Positions 1 to 8,688 of a stretch of DNA of 64,000 nt are shown here, one piece after another. Source of the stretch: Mycobacterium sp. M26 (lineage in GTDB: Bacteria > Actinomycetota > Actinomycetes > Mycobacteriales > Mycobacteriaceae). The translations under genes and the position numbers were made by a program. The DNA is taken from contig NZ_LN929908.1 in the NCBI RefSeq assembly GCF_001494595.1, forward strand, positions 984,529-1,048,528, written 5' to 3'. How positions within the stretch are numbered: the first letter of the stretch is position 1; every line of letters begins with the position of its first letter. The notes under the pieces were generated by a model that was not told the origin of the DNA, did not search any database, and was given only the letters and a program-made list of their open reading frames with translations.

Positions 1-710
1 GCGACCCCACCGCCGCGCTGGCCGTGCTGCAGAACCAGATCGTCCTTCCGCTGGAGAAGGGCATCAACTCGGCGCTGAACTCGGCCAACTACATCGTCAG
101 CAACCTCATCGAGAACGTCGGCATCGTGGCTTCGGCCCTCCCGACCCTGGTCACCAATCTGGTGGGCGTGACGGTCGGCGGCACCTCCTACATCCTCAAC
201 CAGGCGATCGCGACCCTGACCACCGCATTCGGCCAGCTGACCAGCGGCCAGTTCGAAGCCGCCTGGAACACCGCGGTCAACGGTTTCCTGGGTCGCAACG
301 GCACCCTGGGCTATCTGGAGAAGCTGACGATCGGGCCGGGTGTGGTCACCGCCGACCCGACCAACCCGGTGATCCCGAGTCTGCGGGCCGTCGTCACACA
401 GGGCACCCGCCAGCTGGCGGACAGCTTCTATAACGCGCCCTACGACCCCGCGGCCGGCCCGTTCCAGCCCGCAGCGGCGGCGAAATCGGCGGCGCCGTCC
501 ACGGTCTCGGCGCTGCGGGCGTCCGCGGAAGCTACGACCACGGACGCCACCCCGGCCGCCGATGAGGCGACGTCCACCGGCGTGACGCCGGGCGACAACG
601 GCAGCGCCGGGCCGTCCTCGTCGGACAACGGCTCGTCGAAGAGTGCCGGAAAAAGCACCGGCGGCTCCAAGCGGGCCCACACGGCCAGTGCCGGAAAGTC
701 CTCCGAGTAA
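1..710 (+). CDS. Ala/Ser-rich exported or membrane protein, 5' truncated
   Basis: The reading frame is open from the first bases (third frame), so the gene begins before the window; about 236 C-terminal residues are visible. The visible part starts with hydrophobic, Asn/Leu/Val-rich helices (about the first 110 residues) and ends in a low-complexity Ala/Ser/Thr/Asp/Lys tail. No catalytic motif is recognised. Composition and layout resemble the next gene, with a shared style of hydrophobic segments followed by a charged, disordered tail, so the two may be distant paralogues. A strong terminator hairpin follows the stop. The function is unknown. Confidence 0.75.
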   Translation, partial: DPTAALAVLQNQIVLPLEKGINSALNSANYIVSNLIENVGIVASALPTLVTNLVGVTVGGTSYILNQAIATLTTAFGQLTSGQFEAAWNTAVNGFLGRNGTLGYLEKLTIGPGVVTADPTNPVIPSLRAVVTQGTRQLADSFYNAPYDPAAGPFQPAAAAKSAAPSTVSALRASAEATTTDATPAADEATSTGVTPGDNGSAGPSSSDNGSSKSAGKSTGGSKRAHTASAGKSSE

Positions 711-724
711 TCCCACGGATCGTC

Positions 725-756
725 AGGTGCCCCTCCTTCTCGAAGGGGGGGCACCT
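725..756 (+). terminator. Strong terminator hairpin after the first gene
   Basis: The arms 725-738 and 743-756 are complementary over 14 bp with one position that would be a G-U wobble in RNA, closing a CTCG tetraloop. The structure lies 15 bases after the stop codon of the upstream gene. A long U tail is missing, as is common in mycobacteria. Confidence 0.7.
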
Positions 757-873
757 TGCTGTGGACGGCAGGTGTTTGCGTTTTGCACAGGAAGAGGCCG
801 ATGCGTGATTGGTTTCTCAGTTTCCTCTCAGGTATTGTTAAGGCTTCAAATCGGCAACAAGGCGGTGACTTCA

Positions 874-1890
874 GTGCGGCGGGGTATCGGTACGGTCCTC
901 ACCACCGGTGTGGTGCTCGTGGGCGCCACCGTCGTCGTCGCTAATCCCGTTCTGGTTCCCCAGTCCGACGTCCGGGTGCCTGCCGTCGAACTGTCGGCCG
1001 GCAGCGCCGGCTCGGGTGGCATGTTCGATCAGGCGCTGATCGAGGCCATCGCCCTGCAACCCACCGACTCCGCGCCGGTAAGTGCGCTCAAGCGGATGCT
1101 GGCCGAACTGGTCGCCAACGCCACCCTGCTCGGCGGTAAGGCCGTCGAAGAAGTCTTCGACGCCCACACCGCGATCTCGGCATCCGCTCCGACGCCGGCG
1201 CTCACTGCTGTCTCGCTGCCCTATCTCCCCGTCCAAGCGGTGCCGGCCGGACTGCTCGACGAGGTCGGCCCCATCGCCGTGCCTGCGATACCCGATGCGG
1301 TCCGCGATGTCGACCCGGTGCTGCGTCAGGCGCTGACCACGCTGGCCGATGACGTGGGCTACGTCGGTGGCCAGGTCGTGGTCGCCGCCGTGACCGCCGG
1401 GGCGCTGGTGTCCTCGGAACCCAAGCTCATCGTCGACACGATCGCCGCGCTGGCAGCCGGGGACCTGCGGACCGCGGTCGTCACCGCCATCACCGCGGTG
1501 TCGGCGCCGATCGTCGCGCCGCTGATCGTCGCCGACGCGGTCAACACCGTGGTGCGCAAGCGCTTCATCGACGTGCCGGCCGCCCAGCCCGCTGCTGCCG
1601 AGGATGCCCCGGCTCCGCGTGCGGCGACCGCGGCCGGTGTGCGACGCCACTCGGCGGCCGAGGTCAAGGCCGCTGCCAGCGCCGCGGCCGTCAGCCCGAA
1701 CGGTGCCACGGACGTGACTGACGGCAACAAGGCCCGGCCGCGGGCCGGTGCCAAGGCGGGGGAGTTGCGGGCCAAGGCCAGCGCGGCCATCGAGTCCGCG
1801 CATGCCGCGGCGGACCGATTCGGTGACGCGGTGCGTACCGCACTGGGCCCGCGGGCCAAGACCGATTCGGCCACGTCGGCCGACAACTGA
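874..1890 (+). CDS. Exported Ala-rich mycobacterial protein of unknown function
   Basis: The 338-residue protein uses a GTG start at 874, chosen because AAGGCGG lies about 8 bases upstream and the N-terminus then reads as Met-Arg-Arg followed by a hydrophobic segment (residues about 6-28), a signal peptide or anchor. The middle is Val/Ala-rich with alternating hydrophobic helices (residues about 150-230). The last 110 residues are Ala/Lys/Arg-rich and probably disordered. In-frame codons extend upstream to 643, overlapping the previous gene and the terminator, which is unlikely. No family was recognised. It resembles the preceding protein in layout and probably belongs to the cell envelope. 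Confidence 0.65.
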   Translation: MRRGIGTVLTTGVVLVGATVVVANPVLVPQSDVRVPAVELSAGSAGSGGMFDQALIEAIALQPTDSAPVSALKRMLAELVANATLLGGKAVEEVFDAHTAISASAPTPALTAVSLPYLPVQAVPAGLLDEVGPIAVPAIPDAVRDVDPVLRQALTTLADDVGYVGGQVVVAAVTAGALVSSEPKLIVDTIAALAAGDLRTAVVTAITAVSAPIVAPLIVADAVNTVVRKRFIDVPAAQPAAAEDAPAPRAATAAGVRRHSAAEVKAAASAAAVSPNGATDVTDGNKARPRAGAKAGELRAKASAAIESAHAAADRFGDAVRTALGPRAKTDSATSADN

Positions 1891-1934
1891 GCACCTGCGG
1901 CGATTGTCAGCGCCGCGGTGGCAGAATTCGCGGC

Positions 1935-2417
1935 ATGCGAATGTCGGCGAAAGCGGAGTACGCCGTTCGCGCCATGACCCAACTCGCGTCGGTGGACGGC
2001 GGAGTGCTGGTCACGACCGAGGACCTCGCCAAGGCCCAGGGCATCCCGGCACAGTTCCTCGTCGACATCCTGTCCGCGCTGCGCACCGATCGGCTGGTGC
2101 GCAGTCACCGCGGCCGCGACGGGGGCTATGAATTGGCCCGCCCGGCAGCCGAGATCAGTGTGGCCGACGTCCTGCGTTGTATCGACGGACCGCTGGCCAG
2201 TGTGCGTGACATCGGGCTGGGCGATCTGCCCTACACCGGGCCCACGAAAGCACTGACGGACGTCTGGCGTGCCCTGCGCGCCAGCATGCGCTCCGTGCTC
2301 GAGGAGACCAGCCTCGCCGATGTGGCCAGCGGCAGCCTGCCTGACCACGTCGCCGCAATGGCCCGCGACTACCTCAAGCAGGAGAACCGCCGGGGCCACA
2401 ACGCCGGGGCTTCGTAG
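1935..2417 (+). CDS. Rrf2-family transcriptional regulator
   Basis: The 160-residue protein opens with the typical Rrf2 N-terminus ([11 protein letters not shown]) and a winged helix-turn-helix: residues about 25-60 ([20 protein letters not shown]) and the wing [15 protein letters not shown]. Rrf2 proteins are dimeric repressors that often sense redox or nitric oxide through an Fe-S cluster held by three cysteines. Only one cysteine (in LRCIDG) is visible here, so a classical cluster is unlikely and another ligand is possible. The stop lies 5 bases before the transporter gene, so the two are probably co-transcribed and the regulator may control it. ATG at 1941 is an alternative start. Confidence 0.85.
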   Translation: MRMSAKAEYAVRAMTQLASVDGGVLVTTEDLAKAQGIPAQFLVDILSALRTDRLVRSHRGRDGGYELARPAAEISVADVLRCIDGPLASVRDIGLGDLPYTGPTKALTDVWRALRASMRSVLEETSLADVASGSLPDHVAAMARDYLKQENRRGHNAGAS

Positions 2418-2422
2418 CTGCG

Positions 2423-3541
2423 ATGGCGACGCACTCACACGAAGTGTTGGGAAACATCGGACCCAACTGGTTCGCCTCGGTCATGGGCACCGGCATCGTG
2501 GCAACCGCGGGTGCCACGCTGCCGATCCAGTTCCGCGGCCTGCAGACCTTCACCCAGGTGGTCTGGGTAATCGCGGCCGTGCTGCTCGTCGTGCTCCTGG
2601 TCGTGGTGGGCGGGCACTGGCTGCGGCATCCCACCACCGCGCGCAGCCACGCCCGCAACCCGCAGATGGCGCACTTCTACGGGGCGGCCCCGATGGCGAT
2701 GATGACCGTCGGGTCCGGGGCGCTGCTGGTCGGCCAGGCCGTGATCGGAGCGCGGTTCGCCGTGGACCTGGCCTGGGTGTTGTGGACCGCGGGCACCATC
2801 AGTGGTCTGTTCACCGCGGTGAGCATCCCGTTCCTGATGTTCACCCAGCACCATGTGGAACCCGACGCCGCCTTCGGCGGTTGGCTGATGCCGGTGGTGC
2901 CGCCGATGGTGTCGGCCGCCACCGGTGCGCTGTTGCTTCCGCACATGGCGCCGGGTACCGGCCGCACCACGATGTTCTACGGCCTGTATGCGATGTTCGG
3001 CCTGTCGCTGGTTGCGGCGCTGATCATCATCTCGATGATCTGGAGCCGGTTGGCGCTGTACGGCACCTCGGGTACCGCACGAGTGCCGACCCTGTGGATC
3101 GTGCTCGGTCCACTGGGCCAATCCATCACGGCGGCTGGGCTTTTGGGCCTGAATGCGCACCTGGCGGTGGCACCGGCGCTGGCCGAGAATTTCAATGCGC
3201 TGGCCATTCTGTTCGGGGTGCCGGTGTGGGGTTTCGCGGTGCTCTGGATCGCGCTGGCCACCTCGTTGACGGTGCGTACGCTGCGCCGCGGTATGGCGTT
3301 CGCGCTGACGTGGTGGAGCCTGACGTTCCCGGTAGGAACGTTCGTCACGGGCACCACGCAGCTTGCCGTGCACACGTCGCTGCCGGCGTTCAAGATAGCC
3401 GCCACGGTGGCCTATCTCGGGCTGCTGTGCACCTGGCTGCTGGTGGCGGTGCGCACCACCCGCGGCAGCGTGCGCGGCAACCTGTTCGCCCCGCCGCCGA
3501 ACGCTGGACCCGTCCGGGCCAGCAAGGACCCCGTCACCTGA
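2423..3541 (+). CDS. TDT/SLAC1-type anion transporter (TehA/SSU1-like)
   Basis: The 372-residue integral membrane protein has about ten predicted hydrophobic segments. The N-terminal NWFASVMGTGI is the signature of the tellurite-resistance/dicarboxylate transporter (TDT) family, which includes TehA, malate permease Mae1, sulfite pump SSU1 and the SLAC1 channel. These are trimeric anion channels or exporters in the inner membrane. The substrate cannot be told from sequence; sulfite, nitrate or dicarboxylate are options. It follows the Rrf2 gene by 5 bases, which points to regulated expression in response to the transported anion or a related stress. Confidence 0.85.
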   Translation: MATHSHEVLGNIGPNWFASVMGTGIVATAGATLPIQFRGLQTFTQVVWVIAAVLLVVLLVVVGGHWLRHPTTARSHARNPQMAHFYGAAPMAMMTVGSGALLVGQAVIGARFAVDLAWVLWTAGTISGLFTAVSIPFLMFTQHHVEPDAAFGGWLMPVVPPMVSAATGALLLPHMAPGTGRTTMFYGLYAMFGLSLVAALIIISMIWSRLALYGTSGTARVPTLWIVLGPLGQSITAAGLLGLNAHLAVAPALAENFNALAILFGVPVWGFAVLWIALATSLTVRTLRRGMAFALTWWSLTFPVGTFVTGTTQLAVHTSLPAFKIAATVAYLGLLCTWLLVAVRTTRGSVRGNLFAPPPNAGPVRASKDPVT

Positions 3542-3632
3542 CCCCCGTTGCGCCGAAACCGACACATGGGCGGGAAAGTACGGGTGGGACACGCCAAAAC
3601 GTCGACCTCGGCGGCGTGCCAGAATCGCGAAC

Positions 3633-4526
3633 GTGCAGATTGGCATGACGTTGCCGGTAATGGAGCCGGACATCGACGCGGACGTCTTGAAGCGCTGGGC
3701 CCGAGCGGTCGACGAGGGCCCGTTCTCCTCGTTGTGCTGGGGTGAACGCATCGCATTCGGTAATCCCGACTCGCTGACCCTGCTGGGCGCGCTCTCGGCG
3801 TGGACCGACCGGGTGCCGCTGGTGACCACCGTCGTGGTGCCGCAACTGCACGACCCGGTGATGCTGGCTAAGGCGCTGGCCACCGGCGACATGCTCTGCG
3901 GCGGACGACTCGTGGTGGGTATCGGTGTGGGCGGACGCCACGAGGACTACCGCGCGGTGGGGGCCGACCCCAAAACCCAGACCATGCGGGAGATGGCCGA
4001 GCGGGTAGCGGTCATGCAGCGCATCTGGTCCGGGGAGAAGATCACCGAATCCGTGCTACCGGTCGGGCCGCGGCCCGCCCAGCACGGCGGCCCGCGCCTG
4101 CTGGTCGGCACGATCGGACCCAAGACCATCCGCAGCGCGGCCCCGTGGGCCGAGGGCCTGGCCGGGATCACCCTCGATCTGGACCTGGACAAGCAGAACG
4201 AACTGTTCGACGTCGCCCGCACCGCCTGGAAGCAGGAAGGCAAGGCCGATCCCCATCTGGCGACGTCGTTCTGGTTCGCACTCGGGCAGGGGGATGCCCC
4301 GCGCGCCCAGGTACACCAGCATCTGCGCCACTACATGAACTGGATCCCCGGCGAGATCGTCGACGCGATGGCGCCCACCACAGGCTGGGCCGGAACCGAC
4401 GAGGAACTCGTGGCCACCCTGCGCGGGTTCGCCGAGATCGGCACCACCGAGGTGCACCTGATCCCCACCAGCACCGACATCGACCAGTTACGCCGGGTGG
4501 CCGACCTGGTCGCCGAGGTCGCCTGA
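3633..4526 (+). CDS. LLM-class (luciferase-like) F420-dependent oxidoreductase
   Basis: The 297-residue protein has the TIM-barrel layout of the bacterial luciferase family: N-terminal MQIGMTLPVMEPDI, then PQLHDPVMLAKALATGD with GRLVVGIGVGGRHEDYRAVG, and the C-terminal strand ending in EVHLIPTSTDIDQL. Mycobacteria carry many such enzymes, most using coenzyme F420 as hydride carrier, and the substrate is not predictable. The GTG start at 3633 is supported by family N-termini. A CAGAAT box 7 bases upstream could be a leaderless -10. The next gene, lactate monooxygenase, begins 15 bases after the stop, suggesting co-transcription. Confidence 0.85.
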   Translation: MQIGMTLPVMEPDIDADVLKRWARAVDEGPFSSLCWGERIAFGNPDSLTLLGALSAWTDRVPLVTTVVVPQLHDPVMLAKALATGDMLCGGRLVVGIGVGGRHEDYRAVGADPKTQTMREMAERVAVMQRIWSGEKITESVLPVGPRPAQHGGPRLLVGTIGPKTIRSAAPWAEGLAGITLDLDLDKQNELFDVARTAWKQEGKADPHLATSFWFALGQGDAPRAQVHQHLRHYMNWIPGEIVDAMAPTTGWAGTDEELVATLRGFAEIGTTEVHLIPTSTDIDQLRRVADLVAEVA

Positions 4527-4541
4527 AACGAGGTACCCGCG

Positions 4542-5711
4542 ATGACGCAGCCGTACGGCAACTACCAGATCGAGATCTACTTCCAGGGCCTCACCGGTGT
4601 GCTGCCGAGCCTGCCGATGACCTTTGCCGAGCTCGAATCGCGCGCTGCCCAAGCACTTTCCCCCTCGGTGTGGTCCTATGTCGCCGGCGGCGCCGGGGAT
4701 GAGCGCACCCAGAACGTCAACGCCACCGCGTTCAACCAGTGGGGTGTGATCCCGCGGATGCTCGTCGGTGCCACCGAGCGCGATCTGTCGGTGGAGCTGT
4801 GGGGCAGGCGCTGGCCGACCCCGCTGTTCATGGCGCCGATCGGTGTCATCGGGCTGTGTACCCAGGACCAGCACGGTGACCTCGCCGCCGCCCGGGCCGC
4901 CGCCCGCACCGGTGTCCCGCTGTGCGTGTCGACGCTGACCATGGACCCACTCGAAGACGTCGCGGCCGAATTCGGCGACACCCCAGGGCTTTTCCAGCTT
5001 TACACACCGACGGACCGGGACTTGGCCGAAAGTTTCGTGCACCGCGCCGAGGCGGCCGGCTACGCGGGCATCGTGGTGACCCTGGACACCTGGATTCCCG
5101 GCTGGCGCCCGCGTGACCTGGCCACCGCCAACTTTCCCCAGCTGCGTGGCAAGTGCCTGTCTAACTACATCAGCGACCCGAACTTCCGCGCCAAGGTTGA
5201 CGCGGACATCGACGCCGACCCGCGCAACGCCGTCATGCAGTGGATCAGCGTGTTCGGAAACTCGTTGACCTGGAACGACTTACCGTGGCTACGATCGCTG
5301 ACGAAGCTGCCGCTGATCCTCAAGGGGATCTGCCATCCCGACGATGCCCGGCGGGCTATCGACGCCGGGGTGGACGGTATCTACTGCTCCAACCACGGCG
5401 GCCGGCAGGCCAACGGCGGGGTGCCGGCCATCGATTGCCTGCCTGACGTGGTGGCCGCCGCCGGTGACGTGCCGGTGATCTTCGACTCCGGGGTGCGCTC
5501 GGGGGCCGACGTGATCAAGGCCCTGGCCCTGGGTGCCAAGGCCGTCGGTATCGGCAGGCCCTACGCCTATGGGGCGGCGCTGGCCGGCAGCGACGGGATT
5601 GTGCACGTGTTGCGCTCGATGCTGGCCGAGGCCGACCTCATCATGGCCATCGACGGTTACCCGACATTGGCCGACCTGACGCCCGCGGCGTTGCGCGCCG
5701 TGCGACAGTAG
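4542..5711 (+). CDS. Lactate 2-monooxygenase (FMN-dependent alpha-hydroxy acid oxidase family)
   Basis: This cytosolic flavoenzyme oxidises L-lactate to acetate, CO2 and water without releasing pyruvate. The 389-residue protein matches the M. smegmatis enzyme family along its length: N-terminal [19 protein letters not shown]-binding [22 protein letters not shown], then LILKGI with the catalytic lysine and the active-site [13 protein letters not shown] with the base histidine and substrate-binding arginine. The length is typical (about 390). It lies in a run of plus-strand genes, 4 bases before a PPOX flavoprotein. Other alpha-hydroxy acid oxidases are possible but less likely given the N-terminus. 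Confidence 0.9.
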   Translation: MTQPYGNYQIEIYFQGLTGVLPSLPMTFAELESRAAQALSPSVWSYVAGGAGDERTQNVNATAFNQWGVIPRMLVGATERDLSVELWGRRWPTPLFMAPIGVIGLCTQDQHGDLAAARAAARTGVPLCVSTLTMDPLEDVAAEFGDTPGLFQLYTPTDRDLAESFVHRAEAAGYAGIVVTLDTWIPGWRPRDLATANFPQLRGKCLSNYISDPNFRAKVDADIDADPRNAVMQWISVFGNSLTWNDLPWLRSLTKLPLILKGICHPDDARRAIDAGVDGIYCSNHGGRQANGGVPAIDCLPDVVAAAGDVPVIFDSGVRSGADVIKALALGAKAVGIGRPYAYGAALAGSDGIVHVLRSMLAEADLIMAIDGYPTLADLTPAALRAVRQ

Positions 5712-5715
5712 GGGC

Positions 5716-6390
5716 ATGTCGCACCCCTCCACCCGCGTCAGCCGCCTGGCCGAAAAGCAGAACACCTCCCGCGACCGCCTCGACGAGCTGCTCGACGTCA
5801 CCCCACTGGCCACCATCGCACTGATCCGCGACGGCCACCCGGTGATCTTCCCGATCGGCTGTGCCCGCATCGACGACGAGCTGGTGATCCACGGCTCGAC
5901 CGGCTCACCCTGGCTGCGCCAGCTCGCCGGCGGCGCGCAGGCGGCGATCTCGGTGACGGCACTGGACGGAGTCCTGGTGGCGCGCAGCGGGTTCGAATCG
6001 TCCTTCCAGTTCCGCAGCGCCGTGCTGTTCGGCACTTTCGAAGTGGTGCCGGATGCCGACAAGCTGGCGTATCTGGAGACCCTGACCGATACGTTCATCC
6101 CCGGACGGGTCGCCGAGTTGCGGCCCAGTAACCGCAAGGAACTCGCCGCCACCCTGGTGCTGCGAATGGCAATCACACCCGAGAACTGGTCACTGAAGAT
6201 CGGCGACGGTTGGCCGGAGGATCCCGACGAGGACGTCGCTGCCGGAGCCTGGGCCGGAATCGTCCCGCTGACAACGGTTTACGGGGAGCCGCGCCGCGCC
6301 CCGGACTGTGCTGACGACATCCCGGTCCCGCCGTCGGTCAATGCGATGACGGGGGAGCTGTCGAACCGGCGGCGGCCGCCGACCCCCTAG
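5716..6390 (+). CDS. Pyridoxamine 5'-phosphate oxidase-like flavoprotein
   Basis: The 224-residue protein has a split-barrel FMN-binding fold: strands in LATIALIRDGHPVIFPIGCARIDDEL, the VIHGSTGSPWLRQLAGG turn, and ISVTALDGVLVARSG followed by SAVLFGTFEVV. This order is typical of the NimA-like/PPOX subgroup (flavin or F420-linked reductases, often stress or detoxification proteins). The substrate is unknown. It starts 4 bases after the lactate monooxygenase stop. Its 3' end overlaps the convergent MFS gene by about 50 bases, so the Pro/Arg-rich last residues may be dispensable. Confidence 0.8.
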   Translation: MSHPSTRVSRLAEKQNTSRDRLDELLDVTPLATIALIRDGHPVIFPIGCARIDDELVIHGSTGSPWLRQLAGGAQAAISVTALDGVLVARSGFESSFQFRSAVLFGTFEVVPDADKLAYLETLTDTFIPGRVAELRPSNRKELAATLVLRMAITPENWSLKIGDGWPEDPDEDVAAGAWAGIVPLTTVYGEPRRAPDCADDIPVPPSVNAMTGELSNRRRPPTP

Positions 6391-7777
6391 ACGCCGCCGT
6401 CGGGCGCAGCAGCATGCTGAACACCAGGGCCACCACCCCGATACCGACGCAGGTCCAGAACGCGGCCTGGAACGTCGACGGCGTGCCGGACCCGATCATC
6501 GGGCCGGCCCAGGCGAACCCGAGTGAGAAGCCGATCCCGTAGCTGGCGTTGGCGATACCGGGCAGCGCACCAGGTTCCTCCTCGGAGGCCTGCAACACGC
6601 CCAACGAACCCAGGGGTGTCAATATCACTGCGGTGCAGGTGAATCCGAACACCACCATCAGCGCGGCAATCGCGTACTTGTGCTCGGCGAACACCGCCAT
6701 CAACGCCACCACCACGATCGATGACGCCACCCCGGCACGCAGCATCGTGACGAAGCCGACCCGCACCGAGAGCCGGCCGATGAACGGCGCGGTGAGCACC
6801 TGCACGATCGCGCCGGGAGTCAGGAACAGCAGGGCCGTCGTCGTCGCATTCAGGCCGAAACCGGAATCGGGGTCCTCGGCCAGACTCGGCACGATGAACC
6901 CGTTGATCACCATGAACGAGCCCATCACCAGGACGGTGACCACCAGCAGGGGCCACGCTTCGCGCGTGCGCAGGAACGCGATCTCCACGACCGGGTCGTC
7001 GGTACGGCGCGTCGAGATCAGCAGGCCGACGAAGGCCACCGCGGTGGTGGCCAGCCACACCAGGGCGGGGGTGGAGTCCCAGCCCTCGTGTCCACCGTTG
7101 GACAGGAACAGCGTGATCCCGGCGACGGTCGTCGCGATCAGCGCCCCGCCGATCCAGTCCATCCGGCCCGACTTGCGGTCATCGGAGGCGTCGCCGGGCA
7201 CCGCCTTCCACACCAGAACCAGCGCGATCACACCGACCGCCAGAATCAGGACGAACAGCGAGCGGTAGCCCCACAGGTCGGTCATCACGCCGCCCAGGAA
7301 CGCATCCCCGCCGGCCACACCTCCATTGATCGAGGCCATTACCCCGCAGCAGATGCCGAAGGTCGTCCCGCTGACCCGCGCCCGCAGGATCAGGAATGCC
7401 AGGCCGTAGGAGATGTTGGAGGCGCCCTGCAGGAACCGGCCGACGACGACCAATGGCAGCGAGGTGCTCAGGCACAGCACCGTGCCGATGCACAGGATCA
7501 CCAGGATGCCGAGCAGGACTCGCTTGCGGCCGATGTAGTCGCTCCACCGGATCAGCACCACATTGGCGATCGCCCCGGCCAGATAGAACGGTGTGGAGAT
7601 GGCGGCGAAGGCGCCGGGTCCCAGTGTTTCGTTGATGTCGCGGACGGCCGGGGCGATCATGGTGGCGTTCAGCGAGAACGACATGAGCGCGAAAACCAGT
7701 GCCGTAACCAGGAATACGATCTGGCGACGGCTCAGCGTGTCGGTCTCGGAGGACGCCGCGGCGGATGGCTGGCTCAC
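6338..7777 (-). CDS. MFS transporter, DHA2-like (about 14 TM)
   Basis: The 479-residue membrane protein has an N-terminal hydrophobic segment (RRQIVFLVTALVFALMS), the MFS loop 2-3 motif WSDYIGRKRVLL and further helices consistent with 12-14 transmembrane segments; the tail is Ala/Pro-rich. Proteins of this group export drugs or small molecules by proton antiport. The GTG start is supported by GAGGAG 7 bases upstream. It converges on and slightly overlaps the PPOX gene. The substrate is unknown. Confidence 0.85.
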   Translation of the reverse strand: MSQPSAAASSETDTLSRRQIVFLVTALVFALMSFSLNATMIAPAVRDINETLGPGAFAAISTPFYLAGAIANVVLIRWSDYIGRKRVLLGILVILCIGTVLCLSTSLPLVVVGRFLQGASNISYGLAFLILRARVSGTTFGICCGVMASINGGVAGGDAFLGGVMTDLWGYRSLFVLILAVGVIALVLVWKAVPGDASDDRKSGRMDWIGGALIATTVAGITLFLSNGGHEGWDSTPALVWLATTAVAFVGLLISTRRTDDPVVEIAFLRTREAWPLLVVTVLVMGSFMVINGFIVPSLAEDPDSGFGLNATTTALLFLTPGAIVQVLTAPFIGRLSVRVGFVTMLRAGVASSIVVVALMAVFAEHKYAIAALMVVFGFTCTAVILTPLGSLGVLQASEEEPGALPGIANASYGIGFSLGFAWAGPMIGSGTPSTFQAAFWTCVGIGVVALVFSMLLRPTAASRGSAAAAGSTAPPSSH

Positions 7778-7834
7778 GGCTTGCTCCTCAGGCTTGGACG
7801 CACTCGATCCAGCAACTGGGGGAATAGTAGGGGA

Positions 7835-7978
7835 TCAGCGCCTATTCCACGGCGCAAGCAGCGTTCGCATGAGTTTCCGGAAACTCTCCGGGAACACCAC
7901 GTCCTCGCCGCGTTCGGCCTCGGCGCGAGCCTTTTCCCGCTCCTCGAAGCTCTTGTTCGCCTCATCGTCGTCGGACAC
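7835..7978 (-). CDS. Small acidic/charged protein (47 aa)
   Basis: The short frame starts with GTG at 7978, preceded by TAGGAG at a spacing of about 5 bases, which is a good ribosome site and decides the start. The protein is rich in Glu, Arg and Lys (SFEEREKARAEAERG) and ends in ESFRKLMRTLLAPWNRR; a helical, cytosolic protein is likely. The family is unknown. It follows a small secreted protein gene by about 11 bases on the same strand and may be co-transcribed with it. Confidence 0.55.
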   Translation of the reverse strand: MSDDDEANKSFEEREKARAEAERGEDVVFPESFRKLMRTLLAPWNRR

Positions 7979-7989
7979 AAGACTCCTAG

Positions 7990-8283
7990 TTAACGACGGC
8001 CGGGTCCGAAGGGTCCCGGACCGATCGGGCCAGGGCCGACGGGACCGGGTCCGATCGGTCCAGGGCCGACCGGGCCAGGGCCAGCGGGCCCGACGTAGCA
8101 GCACGGATTGATGTAGACAGTCACGTCGTCGTAGTACTCACATTGGTTGGTTTCCCAGTTGAAGTACATCCCGGCGCCGCACCCGTCTTCGGCATGGCCG
8201 ACGGCGGGAGTCGAGATCGCTACGACCGGAACGGATGCCAGCGCGAAGACACACCCCAGCCATTGACGTCGCCCACGCTGCAT
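7990..8283 (-). CDS. Small secreted Cys-containing protein with GPG-repeat tail
   Basis: The 97-residue protein has a signal peptide (basic MQRGRRQ, hydrophobic residues about 9-24, cleavage near GHAED). The mature part has a short Cys-containing domain with four cysteines (DGCGAGMYFNWETNQCEYYDD ending in NPCCY), followed by a collagen-like Gly/Pro tail in which GPGP[VIF] recurs about seven times. Such proteins are common in mycobacteria and are probably exported; no role is known. The repeats are also visible in DNA as recurring gggccnggnccgat units (about 7993-8090). Confidence 0.65.
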   Translation of the reverse strand: MQRGRRQWLGCVFALASVPVVAISTPAVGHAEDGCGAGMYFNWETNQCEYYDDVTVYINPCCYVGPAGPGPVGPGPIGPGPVGPGPIGPGPFGPGRR

Positions 8284-8354
8284 ACCCCGCCCCCTTCACC
8301 GCCGTGTTCGTACGCTATCGGACACGGCGACCGGCCGGGGCGACTCCGGAAAGC

Positions 8355-8585
8355 TCAGGCGTGCAGGCGGGTGCTCGGGTGCCGCGACACCGCCGACAGC
8401 CACTCCGTGGTTACTCGTACGTCGTCGAGCTGGCGGTCGGTGCCGTCGAGCCGCTCGGATAACTCCCGTAGTTGCCGGGACAGCTCGGCGCGCTGCATGA
8501 CCAGCCGCACCCGCATCCGTTCCAGTGCGGTCAACAAGATCCGAGCCTCGCAGCGGTCGGGGATGTGCGGTCCTGGCGCGACCAT
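8355..8585 (-). CDS. Small coiled-coil protein (76 aa)
   Basis: The ATG at 8585 is preceded by AAGGAG at about 8 bases, so it is preferred over longer in-frame starts up to 8762. The central part (LERMRVRLVMQRAELSRQLRELSERL) is a heptad-like amphipathic helix, which suggests a coiled coil. No enzyme motif is seen. It lies downstream of the P450 gene on the same strand, about 100 bases away. The function is unknown. Confidence 0.5.
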   Translation of the reverse strand: MVAPGPHIPDRCEARILLTALERMRVRLVMQRAELSRQLRELSERLDGTDRQLDDVRVTTEWLSAVSRHPSTRLHA

Positions 8586-8688
8586 GGCGTAACTCCTTAC
8601 CTCCGAGTACTTCCAGGTTGCGCCTGTCGGCAATCGGAAAGCTCGTCGTTTGGCACACCCGCAGCGGGTTGGCAGGAGGTGAGGAGAT

